56,354 bases of DNA, taken from the NCBI GenBank assembly GCA_933822405.4, contig CAKOGP040002513.1, positions 33,629-89,982 of the forward strand. The letters are read 5' to 3'. The DNA comes from Cylindrotheca closterium (lineage: Eukaryota > Bacillariophyta > Bacillariophyceae > Bacillariales > Bacillariaceae). Positions 42,201 to 52,000 of this stretch are shown here, piece after piece. Under the pieces are notes generated by a model. The model saw only the letters and a list, made by a program, of their open reading frames with translations. It was not told where the DNA came from and searched no databases. The translations under genes were made by a program, and so were the position numbers. Each line of letters opens with the position of its first letter. Within the stretch, counting starts at the first letter, position 1.

Positions 42201-42589
42201 GTAAGAGCAATGGATGGGTCTTGTATCGGTGAATATGCATGTGCGGGGCGGTCTGCTGTCAATATTCAAGCAGGTAGTTGTATCGGGAAGAATAGTTGCA
42301 GCGGTAAAGAGTATACAACTGGCGAAACCCCCACAGGTGACTTTGACAAGCAGATGCTAGTGGCCGCCAATAGCTGCCAGTGCGAAAAGTAAGTGAGAAG
42401 GCACTGGGTTTGATATCTCATTTGTGACTTTATTGCTGACAATGGTTCTTGTGAATCGCTTGAAGTTGTTGCATATGCATGAGAACAATTCGTGTCGCGG
42501 GTTCCTGCAACAGTCTTGACGAATGTTGCAGTCGTGAGGAGCCAACAGAATATGCAGACGGCTTTACACTAACAAACAATCTCTCCTAG
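39243..42589 (+). CDS. Paralog J: type II mucin-like membrane protein, Cys-rich tip (two exons)
   Basis: I join 39243-42388 and 42466-42589 (1089 residues). The ATG at 39243 (ACCATGG) is preferred over an in-frame TTG at 39216. The N-terminus (1-325) carries repeats of the form DARKKERNGARATRPGVVSE, then a Glu/Arg-rich predicted coiled helix (about 280-325). The transmembrane helix is at about 331-355 after KKRRK. The ectodomain (about 410-600) starts with SLEYCIAVAQNRTTS and has four Cys and RXL sites (RNL, RHL). It is closest to that of K. A Pro/Ser/Thr stalk spans about 600-850. The Cys-rich module starts at about 855. Splicing completes CQCE-N-CCICM and adds GSCNSLDECC and the family ending FTLTNNLS, which matches I. 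Confidence 0.88.
42389..42465 (+). other. Intron of paralog J
   Basis: A 77-bp intron with donor GTAAGT and acceptor TTGAAG. Unspliced, the protein stops at once (TAA at 42390-42392) after CQCEK. Spliced, it continues into CCICM and the conserved ending. A decayed copy of this same intron is recognisable at about 43350-43435. Confidence 0.9.
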
Positions 42590-43034
42590 AAAAGCATCGG
42601 CTGTCTTCAACGGACATGATGCGCCAACTGTACCCAACGAATTTCCAACATTTTGCTCTGGTACTGCGTCCACACTTCCAACTGTTATTACACCACTAGG
42701 GGGCAACATTGGAACTGTACTTATTGGTCCAATGCCACCAGCCAACGCGATACTCAATAAACTACTAGACTAGAGTATGTAGCATACCAAACCGGGACAA
42801 TATGTTTCTTCTTTCGTATTCAAAGCGATTGCAGCTAGGAATTTTGTTGTTGGGTCTTACAAAGCAAAATCGCTGGAATGCTAATCAATCATCGGTCGTC
42901 CAAATAATAACTATAGGCGCGTCTCTATTTGAAAGAGCCCAAAAACAGAGAAACAAGATTTCCTGCAACTAGAAGTTTTGTCATTATTCCAGTGCAGTAG
43001 TGCAATATAAGGCCCCGCCATAACACATATACCT
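42590..43034. other. 3' spacer of J with a possible stalk remnant
   Basis: A plus-strand frame at 42591-42776 is rich in Pro and Thr (TVPNEFPTF, STLPTVITPLGG). It resembles stalk sequence but has no ATG context and no continuation. It may be a remnant of a lost paralog or the 3' UTR of J. Confidence 0.3.
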
Positions 43035-43535
43035 TTGGAAGCCTGTGGTATATATTGTATACATACTGCCGACACAAACTCAGTTTGCTTGTTTCTCCTA
43101 CATGGGGACCACCGCGTATATATAGCTGATGAGGCTTGTGTACCGGTGCATATTCATGTTGGGGGCGTGACACGAAACTCAACAATGATTGCCTCGGACT
43201 GTTCGAATTCCATTGTGACGGATAGTAGCAGCCATCGATCAAGCATATAATAGGTACACAACCGACAATATATAACATCCCCGGACTTGTTCCGTTTTAT
43301 CAGGTGAAATTATAGTTGCCGCCAAGAGATGATGCCAGCCAATGTGAATAAAGTAATTGAGAAGATAGCGTTTTTGGTATCTCACTGTCACAGTTGATTG
43401 TTGCTGACACTCGTTCTTGTCATCATCTTGAAGTTGTTGCATATATATATTGAATATGCATGCATGCGACTATGCGTATAAAGTTCGTATACGAGGGTTG
43501 ACACGATAATTACAGTCCAACAAAATAAATCATGC
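43035..43535 (+). pseudogene. Decayed copy of the 3' end of paralog J, intron included
   Basis: This stretch follows the order of J from about 42155 to 42575. Shared pieces include TTTGCTTGTTTCTC, a CTTGT(A)..CGGTG.ATAT.CATGT.(G)GGGGCG block, GTTGCCGCCAA followed by the intron start GTAA.TGAGAAG, the intron end CTTGAAGTTGTTGCATAT, and finally GCATTCGGCTTT. Frameshifts and stops make it non-functional. Because it keeps the intron it arose by DNA duplication, not retroposition. Confidence 0.75.
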
Positions 43536-44120
43536 ATTCGGCTTTTTTTTTAATTTAAAAAAAATACCATTGCAACAACTCTTTGAGAGTTAATCTTTTG
43601 TTTGAAACGTGAGCATCCCAAACAGCTAGAGATATATCATAACTGCTATTATTCGTTTGTACGGTACCGGCACCATATACTGTAGGTATTACAGTCTCAT
43701 CGCTGCAGGGTGGTGAGATGTGCACCTTCATGTTTTTGGTGTGTGCGTATCGTAGTCAATAATAAGATGACGGCGGGAAGACGACGATATCGTCCGCCAT
43801 TTCGAATGCTGTATGAAGTATTTCAAACCTACTTGGCAAGTTGGCCGGACCGTCCGATATTAATATATAAAAATGTCAAAATATGATACGATGACCCGGC
43901 ATATTTGTTGATGCTATACTATGCCGTGCATGTGATTTTTTCATGTCTTGAAAGCGCCCTCCCAGACTTATTCGACTTTTGGATATTGCTGTATACAGCC
44001 GTCATCAGCAGTCATCATTATAGTCTACCGTAGTTATATTACAGTACCAACTGCACCTGAGTTGTATTGAACGTCAAAAATATATTCGATTGCCTTTAGT
44101 TGTAATCATATACCATCAAA
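43536..44120. other. Upstream region of paralog K
   Basis: AT-rich sequence with long A and T runs near 43540-43560. It probably holds the promoter of K. I see no gene. Confidence 0.4.
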
Positions 44121-47021
44121 ATGAGCAGTGGTAACGATGAGATGCTCTTAGTAGGAGCCGATGAGAAGGCCAAGGATCGCAGCAGCCGAAGGGACAGAAA
44201 AAGCGGAACGAGCAGCCGCAGAGACAAAGATCGTGATAGAGTTAATAAGGATCGTGATAGAGGCAACAAGGATCGTGATAAGGAAAGACGAAGTAAGGGC
44301 TCAAAGAAATCCAGAAGCAGCGATAAGAGCAGCAACAGTAGAAGTCATCGCTCTTCTAGTACTCGATCTCCAACCAGAAACAGCAACAAGGAAAGAACCA
44401 CAAGCAGCAACGACAAATTGATATTTGGTTCTGATCAAGATGCCAAGGCCAAGGCAAAAGCAGCTAGCGGAGGACAGAGAGCTGTCAAGCCAGGTGTGGA
44501 ACGAACCACAACAGATAACAACTGTGACAACTTGCTCTTTGGTACTGATCAAGATTCCAAAGCCAAGGCAAAAGCTGCTAAACAGGGACGAGCTGTCAAG
44601 CCAGGTGTGGAACGCACAACAGCAGACAACAACAGTGACACCTTGCTTTTTGGTACTGATAAAGATGCCAAGACAAAGGCAAAAGCTTCCGGAGCAGGAA
44701 GAGCTATCACGCCTGGTGTCGTGGCACACCATCATGTTGAAGAATCAGAAGCTTCCAGAAATGATCGTTCTTCTCGGCCTTCTCGTGCCACCGGTATTGC
44801 GGCCATAGCTACAGTTGGTGATATTGACTCCCTGGCTATTCCCAATGATCCATTGGAAACGGCTGGACCTGAAGAAACGTCCAAAAAGAGAAAGTCCAAA
44901 CAAGAAAAGAATGAAGAAGAGTCCAAGAAGAAGAAGAGATGGATCATGATTTGTCTCTGCCTGTTGTTCCTTATCATCGCCATTGTGGTTGGCGTCATCT
45001 TTGGGACGCGTGGAAGCAATGATGATGATATCAGCACAACATCTGAATCTCCTACTGGCGCTCCTTCCGTTGTTCAACTCTATGATCCACCAAGCACTGA
45101 GGACTGCGTTATCGTTGCTCAAAACCGTACCACGTCTGCACAAAGAGAAGAACTAGATCAATTTGACTTTGGTCTCACTGTTGAAGTCACTTTGGACACC
45201 CAAGATGATATGACCGAGAACGAAATAACTGCTCTCTCTGAGGCGATTCAAAAGAAGCTTGTTCCTCTGTTGCTTGGATGTCCCGGTGTTGTAAGTCGGC
45301 GCATTTTGGGACAGGAAGGTGGACCTTCGACGATCCGAGGAGTCATTCAGAACCAAAGGTCTCTTGCCATTGGTGGTCTGCTTGGTGAAAACCGCTTTGT
45401 GATTGCAGATGCTTTTGTATGGGGGAGTAAGATGGAAGGAGCCTGCTCGGAAGCAAATTCATCTGCACAATGTCACAAAGTTTTTGTGGAACTCTCCGTT
45501 TTCTTGAAGGGGGATATTCGGCTGTTGGATGTTATTGATTTGCTCTACGAAGTCGAGGGTGAACTGAAAGCGAACAATGAAGAGAATGATAATAACTTGA
45601 AGGATCCATTGGAAATGGGATCCCCATTCCTTGTGGTACGGTTGGCTGAGGGAAAGAGTATAAGCCTCCTGACACCCACAGCAGCCCCATCGCAACTTGC
45701 AAGCAGCTCGCCCTCGGCTGTCCCATCGTTGACTCCATCGAATCTAGGTCCGATGGAGCCTACAGCTGCCTTACCCACAATAATGCCAGTTGTGGGAGGT
45801 ACTCCGTTGCCAACAGACAAAGAAGGAGAAGGTGGAGGAGAAGATAATCTTCAGCCGACAGAAATGCCTGTTGATGGATCGTCTCCAAGTTCCGCTCCGT
45901 CCCAATCGCCATCCAAGTCTCCTTCCGAGTCTCCTTCCGAGATTCCATCCTTGGCTCCCGCATCTGGTCCAACGCCCCCCCCAACACCAGGTCCAACTGG
46001 ATTCCCTTCCGTTACTCCAAGCCTGCAGCCTTCATCCAAACCAACATTGTCACCAACATTGGCTCCAGTGGCTGGCCCATCGCCTCCGCCAACAAGCTCT
46101 CCAACCATAGCACCAACCGTTTCACCAACCCCGCCTCCAACAGTTACCGCAAGCAAAGCGCCAACGTCCAAAGCGCCAACGTCAAAGCCAACTAGCCAGC
46201 CTACCATGAGTCCATCTTCCAATCCATCACCGCCGCCAACCAAGAATCCATCTCCAGCGCCATCAGCCAAACCAAGCATGGTTGCATCTGCCCTCCCGAC
46301 GATGAAGCCGAGCATGCTTCCTTCCGTTTCCCCATCTATGAAGCCGTCGAAATCCACAGCATGCTTTGAAACCAATGATGAGCTCCGTAATGCAGTTGAC
46401 ATCTTACTTAGCTCTAACTTGCGGCCGGGAATTTCGCAGGGAAAAAAGGAAAATGTCAAGGCCCGATATGGGCCGATCGGAGACTGGTGTTTTGAAGCCA
46501 CTGTGACCAGTATGGAAAACCTCTTCAAGGATAGAGGTGCATTCAATGAAGACATTTCGAAGTGGGACGTTTCTACTATGACCAACATGGCCGGAATGTT
46601 CAGCAATGCGGTCACACTTTTTAATGGTGCTTCAAACTTCAACCAAGACCTGTCATCATGGGACGTTTCATCTGTGACCGACATGAGTGGAATTTTCCAA
46701 GGTACATTCTCTTTCAACCAAGACCTGTCATCATGGGACGTTTCATCTGTGACCAACATGAGTGGAATGTTCCGAGGTGCATTATCTTTCAACCAAGACC
46801 TGTCATCATGGAACGTTTCATCTGTGACTGACATGAGTGGAATACTTGGTCGTGCATCGTCCTTCAATCAAAATCTTTGTTCATGGGGCTCACGGCTTCC
46901 GAGTAATGATGTGAGTGGTAATTTTGCATTTGTTGGCGCCATTAGCTGCCCGTCACAATCCAATCCAAACCTCTCGTCGAATCCGCGTGGTCCATTTTGT
47001 CATCGGTGTTCAAATAGGTAG
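44121..47021 (+). CDS. Paralog K: type II mucin-like membrane protein with a DUF285/BspA-like tip
   Basis: The protein has 966 residues. The N-terminus (1-270) resembles C, D and G: four (L/I)[13 protein letters not shown]...KPGVER repeats, a DRDR(V/G)NKDRD series and IDSLAIPNDPLE. The transmembrane helix is at about 274-298 after SKKKKR. The ectodomain (about 315-525) is nearest to J (CVIVAQNRTTSAQ, ELDQFDFG) and has four Cys and the RXL sites RIL and RSL. A Pro/Ser/Thr stalk spans about 525-745. The tip starts at residue 748 (CFETND). After WCFEATVTSMENLF it has about four 25-residue repeats (SFNQDLSSWDVSSVTNMSGM), the hallmark of the DUF285/BspA-like leucine-rich-repeat-like family. Such repeats typically form a solenoid used for surface binding. 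The end has a PFCHRC motif. Confidence 0.9.
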   Translation: MSSGNDEMLLVGADEKAKDRSSRRDRKSGTSSRRDKDRDRVNKDRDRGNKDRDKERRSKGSKKSRSSDKSSNSRSHRSSSTRSPTRNSNKERTTSSNDKLIFGSDQDAKAKAKAASGGQRAVKPGVERTTTDNNCDNLLFGTDQDSKAKAKAAKQGRAVKPGVERTTADNNSDTLLFGTDKDAKTKAKASGAGRAITPGVVAHHHVEESEASRNDRSSRPSRATGIAAIATVGDIDSLAIPNDPLETAGPEETSKKRKSKQEKNEEESKKKKRWIMICLCLLFLIIAIVVGVIFGTRGSNDDDISTTSESPTGAPSVVQLYDPPSTEDCVIVAQNRTTSAQREELDQFDFGLTVEVTLDTQDDMTENEITALSEAIQKKLVPLLLGCPGVVSRRILGQEGGPSTIRGVIQNQRSLAIGGLLGENRFVIADAFVWGSKMEGACSEANSSAQCHKVFVELSVFLKGDIRLLDVIDLLYEVEGELKANNEENDNNLKDPLEMGSPFLVVRLAEGKSISLLTPTAAPSQLASSSPSAVPSLTPSNLGPMEPTAALPTIMPVVGGTPLPTDKEGEGGGEDNLQPTEMPVDGSSPSSAPSQSPSKSPSESPSEIPSLAPASGPTPPPTPGPTGFPSVTPSLQPSSKPTLSPTLAPVAGPSPPPTSSPTIAPTVSPTPPPTVTASKAPTSKAPTSKPTSQPTMSPSSNPSPPPTKNPSPAPSAKPSMVASALPTMKPSMLPSVSPSMKPSKSTACFETNDELRNAVDILLSSNLRPGISQGKKENVKARYGPIGDWCFEATVTSMENLFKDRGAFNEDISKWDVSTMTNMAGMFSNAVTLFNGASNFNQDLSSWDVSSVTDMSGIFQGTFSFNQDLSSWDVSSVTNMSGMFRGALSFNQDLSSWNVSSVTDMSGILGRASSFNQNLCSWGSRLPSNDVSGNFAFVGAISCPSQSNPNLSSNPRGPFCHRCSNR

Positions 47022-47544
47022 TAAATATAGGACTATTGACCTAATTAAATACACATTTTACTTTTGAATAGTGTATCCTTATTATGCCTGACGCTGTACG
47101 ATCCGGCCTTTAGACTTGGTTGAAAATCTTGTGTTCCAATATTCATCGCTACTTTTAAAATATTGAGCCTATATACTGAAGTCCCGTATACTTTGAATTG
47201 CCAATATTGGTCTTATAATATGATTCAGATTCATAGTAGTACAGTACAACCAATTCTTCTGAACCGTATACTAACGGTATTTACTAGTCGGAACGAGGCC
47301 AACAGGAAATTCGAGACAAGAGGACTCACAGTTCCACAAAAGCATTCCAAAGTGTCGCCCATGGTCAATACTTCTATGTATCGTGAAAACTTTGGTCGTG
47401 GTGTCATGGTGATACTGGTAGCTGTGAATCCATTTCAATGCAGTAATGATCTATATGCACGTGCCTTGACGGTCATACCATTATCGTGATCCATTTTTAG
47501 CAAACAGCCTTTTCTGGTAGATTTTGAATGATAAGCTTATTTCT
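47022..47544. other. 3' spacer of K
   Basis: AT-rich spacer. The part from about 47390 may be the beginning of the family relic that is clear from 47545 on (a GAAAAC...TTTGGT run resembles the ectodomain of K), but I cannot support it. I see no intact gene. Confidence 0.35.
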
Positions 47545-47870
47545 GATCTCTCAACGTTTTCTTCCAGGGCGCTGTCCGCGACTCTTCGAGAATGTCACTT
47601 GGATCAAGGAAGAATTAAGTCGGAAAGATCCATTGGAAATGGCTTACAATTCTGCGTCTTTACCGGCAGTGCCATCCATTTCTCCAAACCTTCAACCTTC
47701 CTCCCTGCCCATATGCTGACTTGAATTGTACCTTCACGATGATAGTGCAATATATTCGAATATCCTGTCCAGCCTGATCGCTCCGTCTTCCAATCCATCC
47801 ATCAACGAAAGCTGAGCATGGTTCCATCTGTCTCCAATAAGTCCACGAATGAATCAATCCTTTGCAAATG
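47545..47870 (+). pseudogene. Decayed fragment of a K-like paralog
   Basis: Blocks of K appear in the same order with deletions between them. CTCTC..CGTTTTCTTNNAGGG matches the end of the ectodomain. GATCCATTGGAAATGG (about 47628-47643) is identical to K at about 45603. A CTTCAACCTTCCTCC block recalls the stalk. TCTTCCAATCCATC and AGCATGGTTCCATCTG match K at about 46212 and 46275. Stop codons interrupt every frame. Confidence 0.65.
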
Positions 47871-48196
47871 ATATCCCACAGCATCCGCACCCAAAATGAA
47901 TTCAATACGAGACCAACATTATCATAACTGTTGTCATCAGATGGTACCTTTGTTGTGCCGTGCAGCAGCCCTGCCAGTATGGTATTATTGAGGAGTTGGG
48001 GCTTTGTAGGATTGAAAAGCATCGATCCAATCATCCGTCCACTATACTAGCATGATGCGCAATTTGCTATAGATATATATCGATGATCAATATATAAAAT
48101 GCAGTAATCCATATACCGACATCATCATTTTGTCATTGCTCCAGTATATACACGTACAAGTGTACACGTACGAGTACCGTACACGTTGATTATAAC

Positions 48197-48306
48197 TGCC
48201 GTGTATCAGCACACACGACTAACAAGACAACATTAAATACCGCGTTAAGGTCGTGGTAACAATCCTTTTACTAAGGTAATGTACGCATCTTCTGTGGGAT
48301 ACGTCA
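48197..48306 (+). repeat. Left LTR of the TRIM
   Basis: 110 bp, TG...CA ends, identical to the right LTR and to the solo LTR at 18932-19041. Confidence 0.92.
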
Positions 48307-48553
48307 TTCTGATCAGAGACTCTTCCAGAGAAAAAGAAAGTAGAGTAGGTCGCGACATCGACTCCAGAGCCGCAGGACAACAGGTGCAGCACGATTTGGT
48401 CTTATTCGTCACACAACAGGTCCACGGCTGCATAGTCAAAAGGTCAACACCCCCTTTCCGATTCGATGGATCTCACAACCTCTCGCCTGGCCAGCGAACT
48501 GTAACCTATCATGAAGCATCATTGCTTCGCAGCTCTCCTTCATAGGGGTAGAA

Positions 48554-48663
48554 TGCCGTGTATCAGCACACACGACTAACAAGACAACATTAAATACCGC
48601 GTTAAGGTCGTGGTAACAATCCTTTTACTAAGGTAATGTACGCATCTTCTGTGGGATACGTCA
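48554..48663 (+). repeat. Right LTR of the TRIM
   Basis: 110 bp, identical to the left LTR, preceded by the purine-rich run at 48544-48553. Its end lies 362 bp before the start of L. Confidence 0.92.
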
Positions 48664-48668
48664 ATAAC

Positions 48669-49025
48669 GTTCGTTTGATTGCAGCGTTATTATTTCATAT
48701 CTTGTCGATGAAAAAGGTTGAATCTAAAATAGAGTATGCCCGGTATTCCTTAAATAAGAGAAGCATAAGTGTAAAATTGTTTACGCTCAAAACTATTAGA
48801 GCAGATTGTTTTAGAGGTATAATAAGGCGCCGCACTTGTTAGAATGCCGAAAATGAACACAATAACCAACACTATTCGACAGGCTTTTGAAAACCGAATA
48901 TCCATGCATTCGGTATTTTAGATAGTGCATGTGGATATTATTTGTACTTCAGTCTTTCCATACTACCAAAATCTAAGCATAGCGCAAGTTATCATACTCG
49001 TATCGCATTCACACTTTTGACACCC
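48669..49025. other. Upstream region of paralog L
   Basis: AT-rich spacer between the TRIM and L. The frame of L extends upstream to 48942 only through a TTG, with non-family sequence, so I treat it as 5' UTR or promoter. Confidence 0.45.
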
Positions 49026-52000
49026 ATGACAGACAAAGAGAAAGCATCACCGGGGAGGCACAAGAATAAGTCACGATCTTCTGGAAGACCCCCCAGACGA
49101 TCGAAAACAAGAGAAGCGGGCGATGAAGATCCTTCCGAATCATCACATGCATACGACCATGAATCGAGCGAGAGAAGTGCTGGAGCTGGTCGTAAATCGA
49201 CACCTAGATCCGAACCAAGATCACCAAAGAAAGATCGTGAGCGATCCCCGCGCAGATCTCCGAGACGATCGAAAGCAAAAGGAGCTGACGATGAAGATCC
49301 GTCCGAGTCATCCCACCTTGAGTCAAGCGAGAGAAGCAAAGGTACTGGTCGTAAATCAACGCATAGGTCAAGATCACCAAAGAAAGAATCTGGGCGATCC
49401 CCTCGCAGATCTCCTACTACTAGGCGATCGAAAACACGAGGAGGAGCTGATGATGAAGATCCTTCCGAATCATCCCACCTCGAGTCAAGCGACGCTGGAA
49501 ATGCTCGTGAGCTCCGTAGTAAACCAGAACAAAGATCACCAAAGAAAGAATCTGGTGATCGCAGAAAGGAACGAAGCGCTACAAGAGCCACCAGGCCGGG
49601 CGCTCTTCCTGATATTCCTGATTTGAATGTTACTAATGGAACCAGCAATTCTGGTGGCCGTAGAAAAGAACGAAGCGCCGCCAAGAAGGCCTCCAGGCCT
49701 GGTGCTGTTCCTGAGACTGAAGACAGTAACTCTGGCGGTCGAGAAAAAGGGCGAAGGTCTACCCAAGCTTCTAATCCATCAGGTGCTGTCTTCGACGATC
49801 CGATGACTCTGCGCGCACGACGAAAAGAAGAAAGGGCTGCCAATAACTCTTCGACTCAATCAGGAGGACCAACTTCCAGCACGGGGGTTTGGCTCGAGGC
49901 GACAACCGTGGATGGTAACCCAGAGGGAAAACAAGTGGATCAAATGAGACGTGAAATAGAAGAACTCAACGAGCGACTGGCGGAACGCGAAGCAAGTGGT
50001 GATAATGAAAATGAAGACGACACAAACGAAGAAAAACGAAAGAAGCGGAAAAAGTGGATCATCATTGTTGTGATTTGCGCATTATTTCTGATAGTAGCGG
50101 GGGTCAGTACTTTCTTTGCTCTCAGTAAGGATGAAACTACTGAAGGCGCTACGACTGCAAATGAAGAAAAAACCAACGATCCGAACAATAATGGCAATGC
50201 CGTTGTATCAAGCGCACCCACAAGTGCTGCTTCCAATGGTCCAACCGAAACTCAGATATATGAACCACCCAGTGAAGACGACTGCCTCGCTATTTCCAGG
50301 AATGAAACCATCGCTGGACAGGCAGACTTGGATCAAATAGAGTTTGACATGGCCTTTGATGTCACTTTGGAAACGGATGGTGATATTGCCGAACAAGAAG
50401 TGCAATCACTTTTGGATGCTATTCAAGAGAAGCTTCTTCCACCATTGGCTGGCTGCCCTAGCCCAACAATAAATCGAAGAGGGCTTCTAACCAAGAGCGA
50501 ACAACCAATGATAAGAGGTGTCAGGCACAGACAACTTGCAATTGGGGAGAATCGATTTGTGATTTTCAATGCATTCGTCACGGGCCGAGAGGATCCGGAT
50601 ACGATGTGCTTGAACACTCTAGGTTCGAACTTCTGCCATAGAATCGTGGTGAAGGTATCTGCCCTTTTGAAAGGGCCAGTCCAGATGTTGGATATTGTTT
50701 TTCTGACCTCTGAAACGCTGAAAGAGGAGGATCCAGACGATGGCAACTGGAAAGTTGCATTGGGATTGGGCAATCCATTCTCCGAGGTACTCTTGATCAA
50801 TATCGATAATCAATCCACGACAACTGCTCCGGCTACAACGCCGCCTATTGTTCCTGGAGAAACCCCATCACCGACTCCAATACTCGAGGGCACATCAAAC
50901 CCTACTCGAATGCCAGCTCTAGGTTCGACATCACAATTCCCAAGCTTTTCACCATCAATAGTAACACCAATTCCATCAGTGAACCCTTCCGCGGCCCCCG
51001 CTGCTGGTCCGACACCTCCTCCATCTGCAATTCCAAGCATCTTGCCATCCGATGCGCCAAGTCTACGTCCGTCATCCTTACCATCTTCATCACCTACACT
51101 GGCTCCAGTCGTCGGGCCAACACCTCCGCCAACCTCACTACCGACAGCGGCACCCTCGGCGGTACCATCATCTTCACCATCAAAAACAACATCCGCACCA
51201 AGTTCAGTTCCAAGTTCGGTTCCAAGTTCAGTTCCCAGTTCCGATCCATCATCAGAACCAACATTAGCACCAACTTTTGAACCAACAAATTCCCCGACAA
51301 TGACACCAACGGCGACCCCAACATCTTCTCCGACAGTGACACCAACACAGCAACCGTCAACGTCACCATCTCTTTCTCCCACAGTATCCCCACAATGCTT
51401 TCAAACCAATGCTGATCTCAGCAGCGGAGTCAGCAATTGGTTTGGTACTGCATTGCAAAAGTCATCAGTCGAGAACACATATGGTCCGATCGGGAACTGG
51501 TGTTTTGGTCCAGGTGTGACCAGTATGGAAGAACTCTTCCAAGGTAAAGATACATTCAATGAAGACATTTCAAACTGGGATGTATCCTCTGTCACAGCGA
51601 TGAATTCAATGTTCTTTGGCGCATCAGCGTTCAACCAAGACATTTCATCATGGGATGTTTCGTCTGTTATCGAAATGAATTTCATGTTCTTCGATGCGGG
51701 AGCCTTCAATCAAGATCTATCATGGGATGTGTCTTCGGTGACTGCAATGGGTTTCATGTTTCACAGTGCAGCTTCCTTCAATGGAAACATACAATCTTGG
51801 AATGTTTCATTGGTTACAGCTACTTGGGCAATGTTCTTTGGAGCATTAGCTTTTGATCAAGACTTGTCATCATGGGATGTCTCCAAAGTTGAAGTCATGG
51901 ATAACATGTTCCGAGAAGCAACGTCTTTTAATCAAGACATTTCATCTTGGGATGTTTCTTCTGCCATTAACATCGCACGAATGTTCCAAGATGCAACATC

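Larger units (their letters stand above)
48192..48668 (+). mobile_element. Complete TRIM-type non-autonomous LTR retrotransposon with target-site duplication
   Basis: The element is 467 bp (48197-48663) flanked by the perfect 5-bp direct repeat ATAAC (48192-48196 and 48664-48668). Its two LTRs (48197-48306 and 48554-48663) are each 110 bp and identical. The 247-bp interior encodes nothing recognisable. It starts TTCTGATCAGAGAC, which shares ATCAGAG with the usual initiator-Met primer site, and ends with the purine run AGGGGTAGAA just before the right LTR. Identical LTRs imply recent insertion. Reverse transcriptase must be supplied by another element. Confidence 0.92.

Noticed and set aside
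48279..48545. 88-codon frame starting in the TRIM left LTR
   Set aside because: It starts inside the LTR and runs into the non-coding interior. The same ATG begins unrelated frames at the other LTR copies, so it is by chance.
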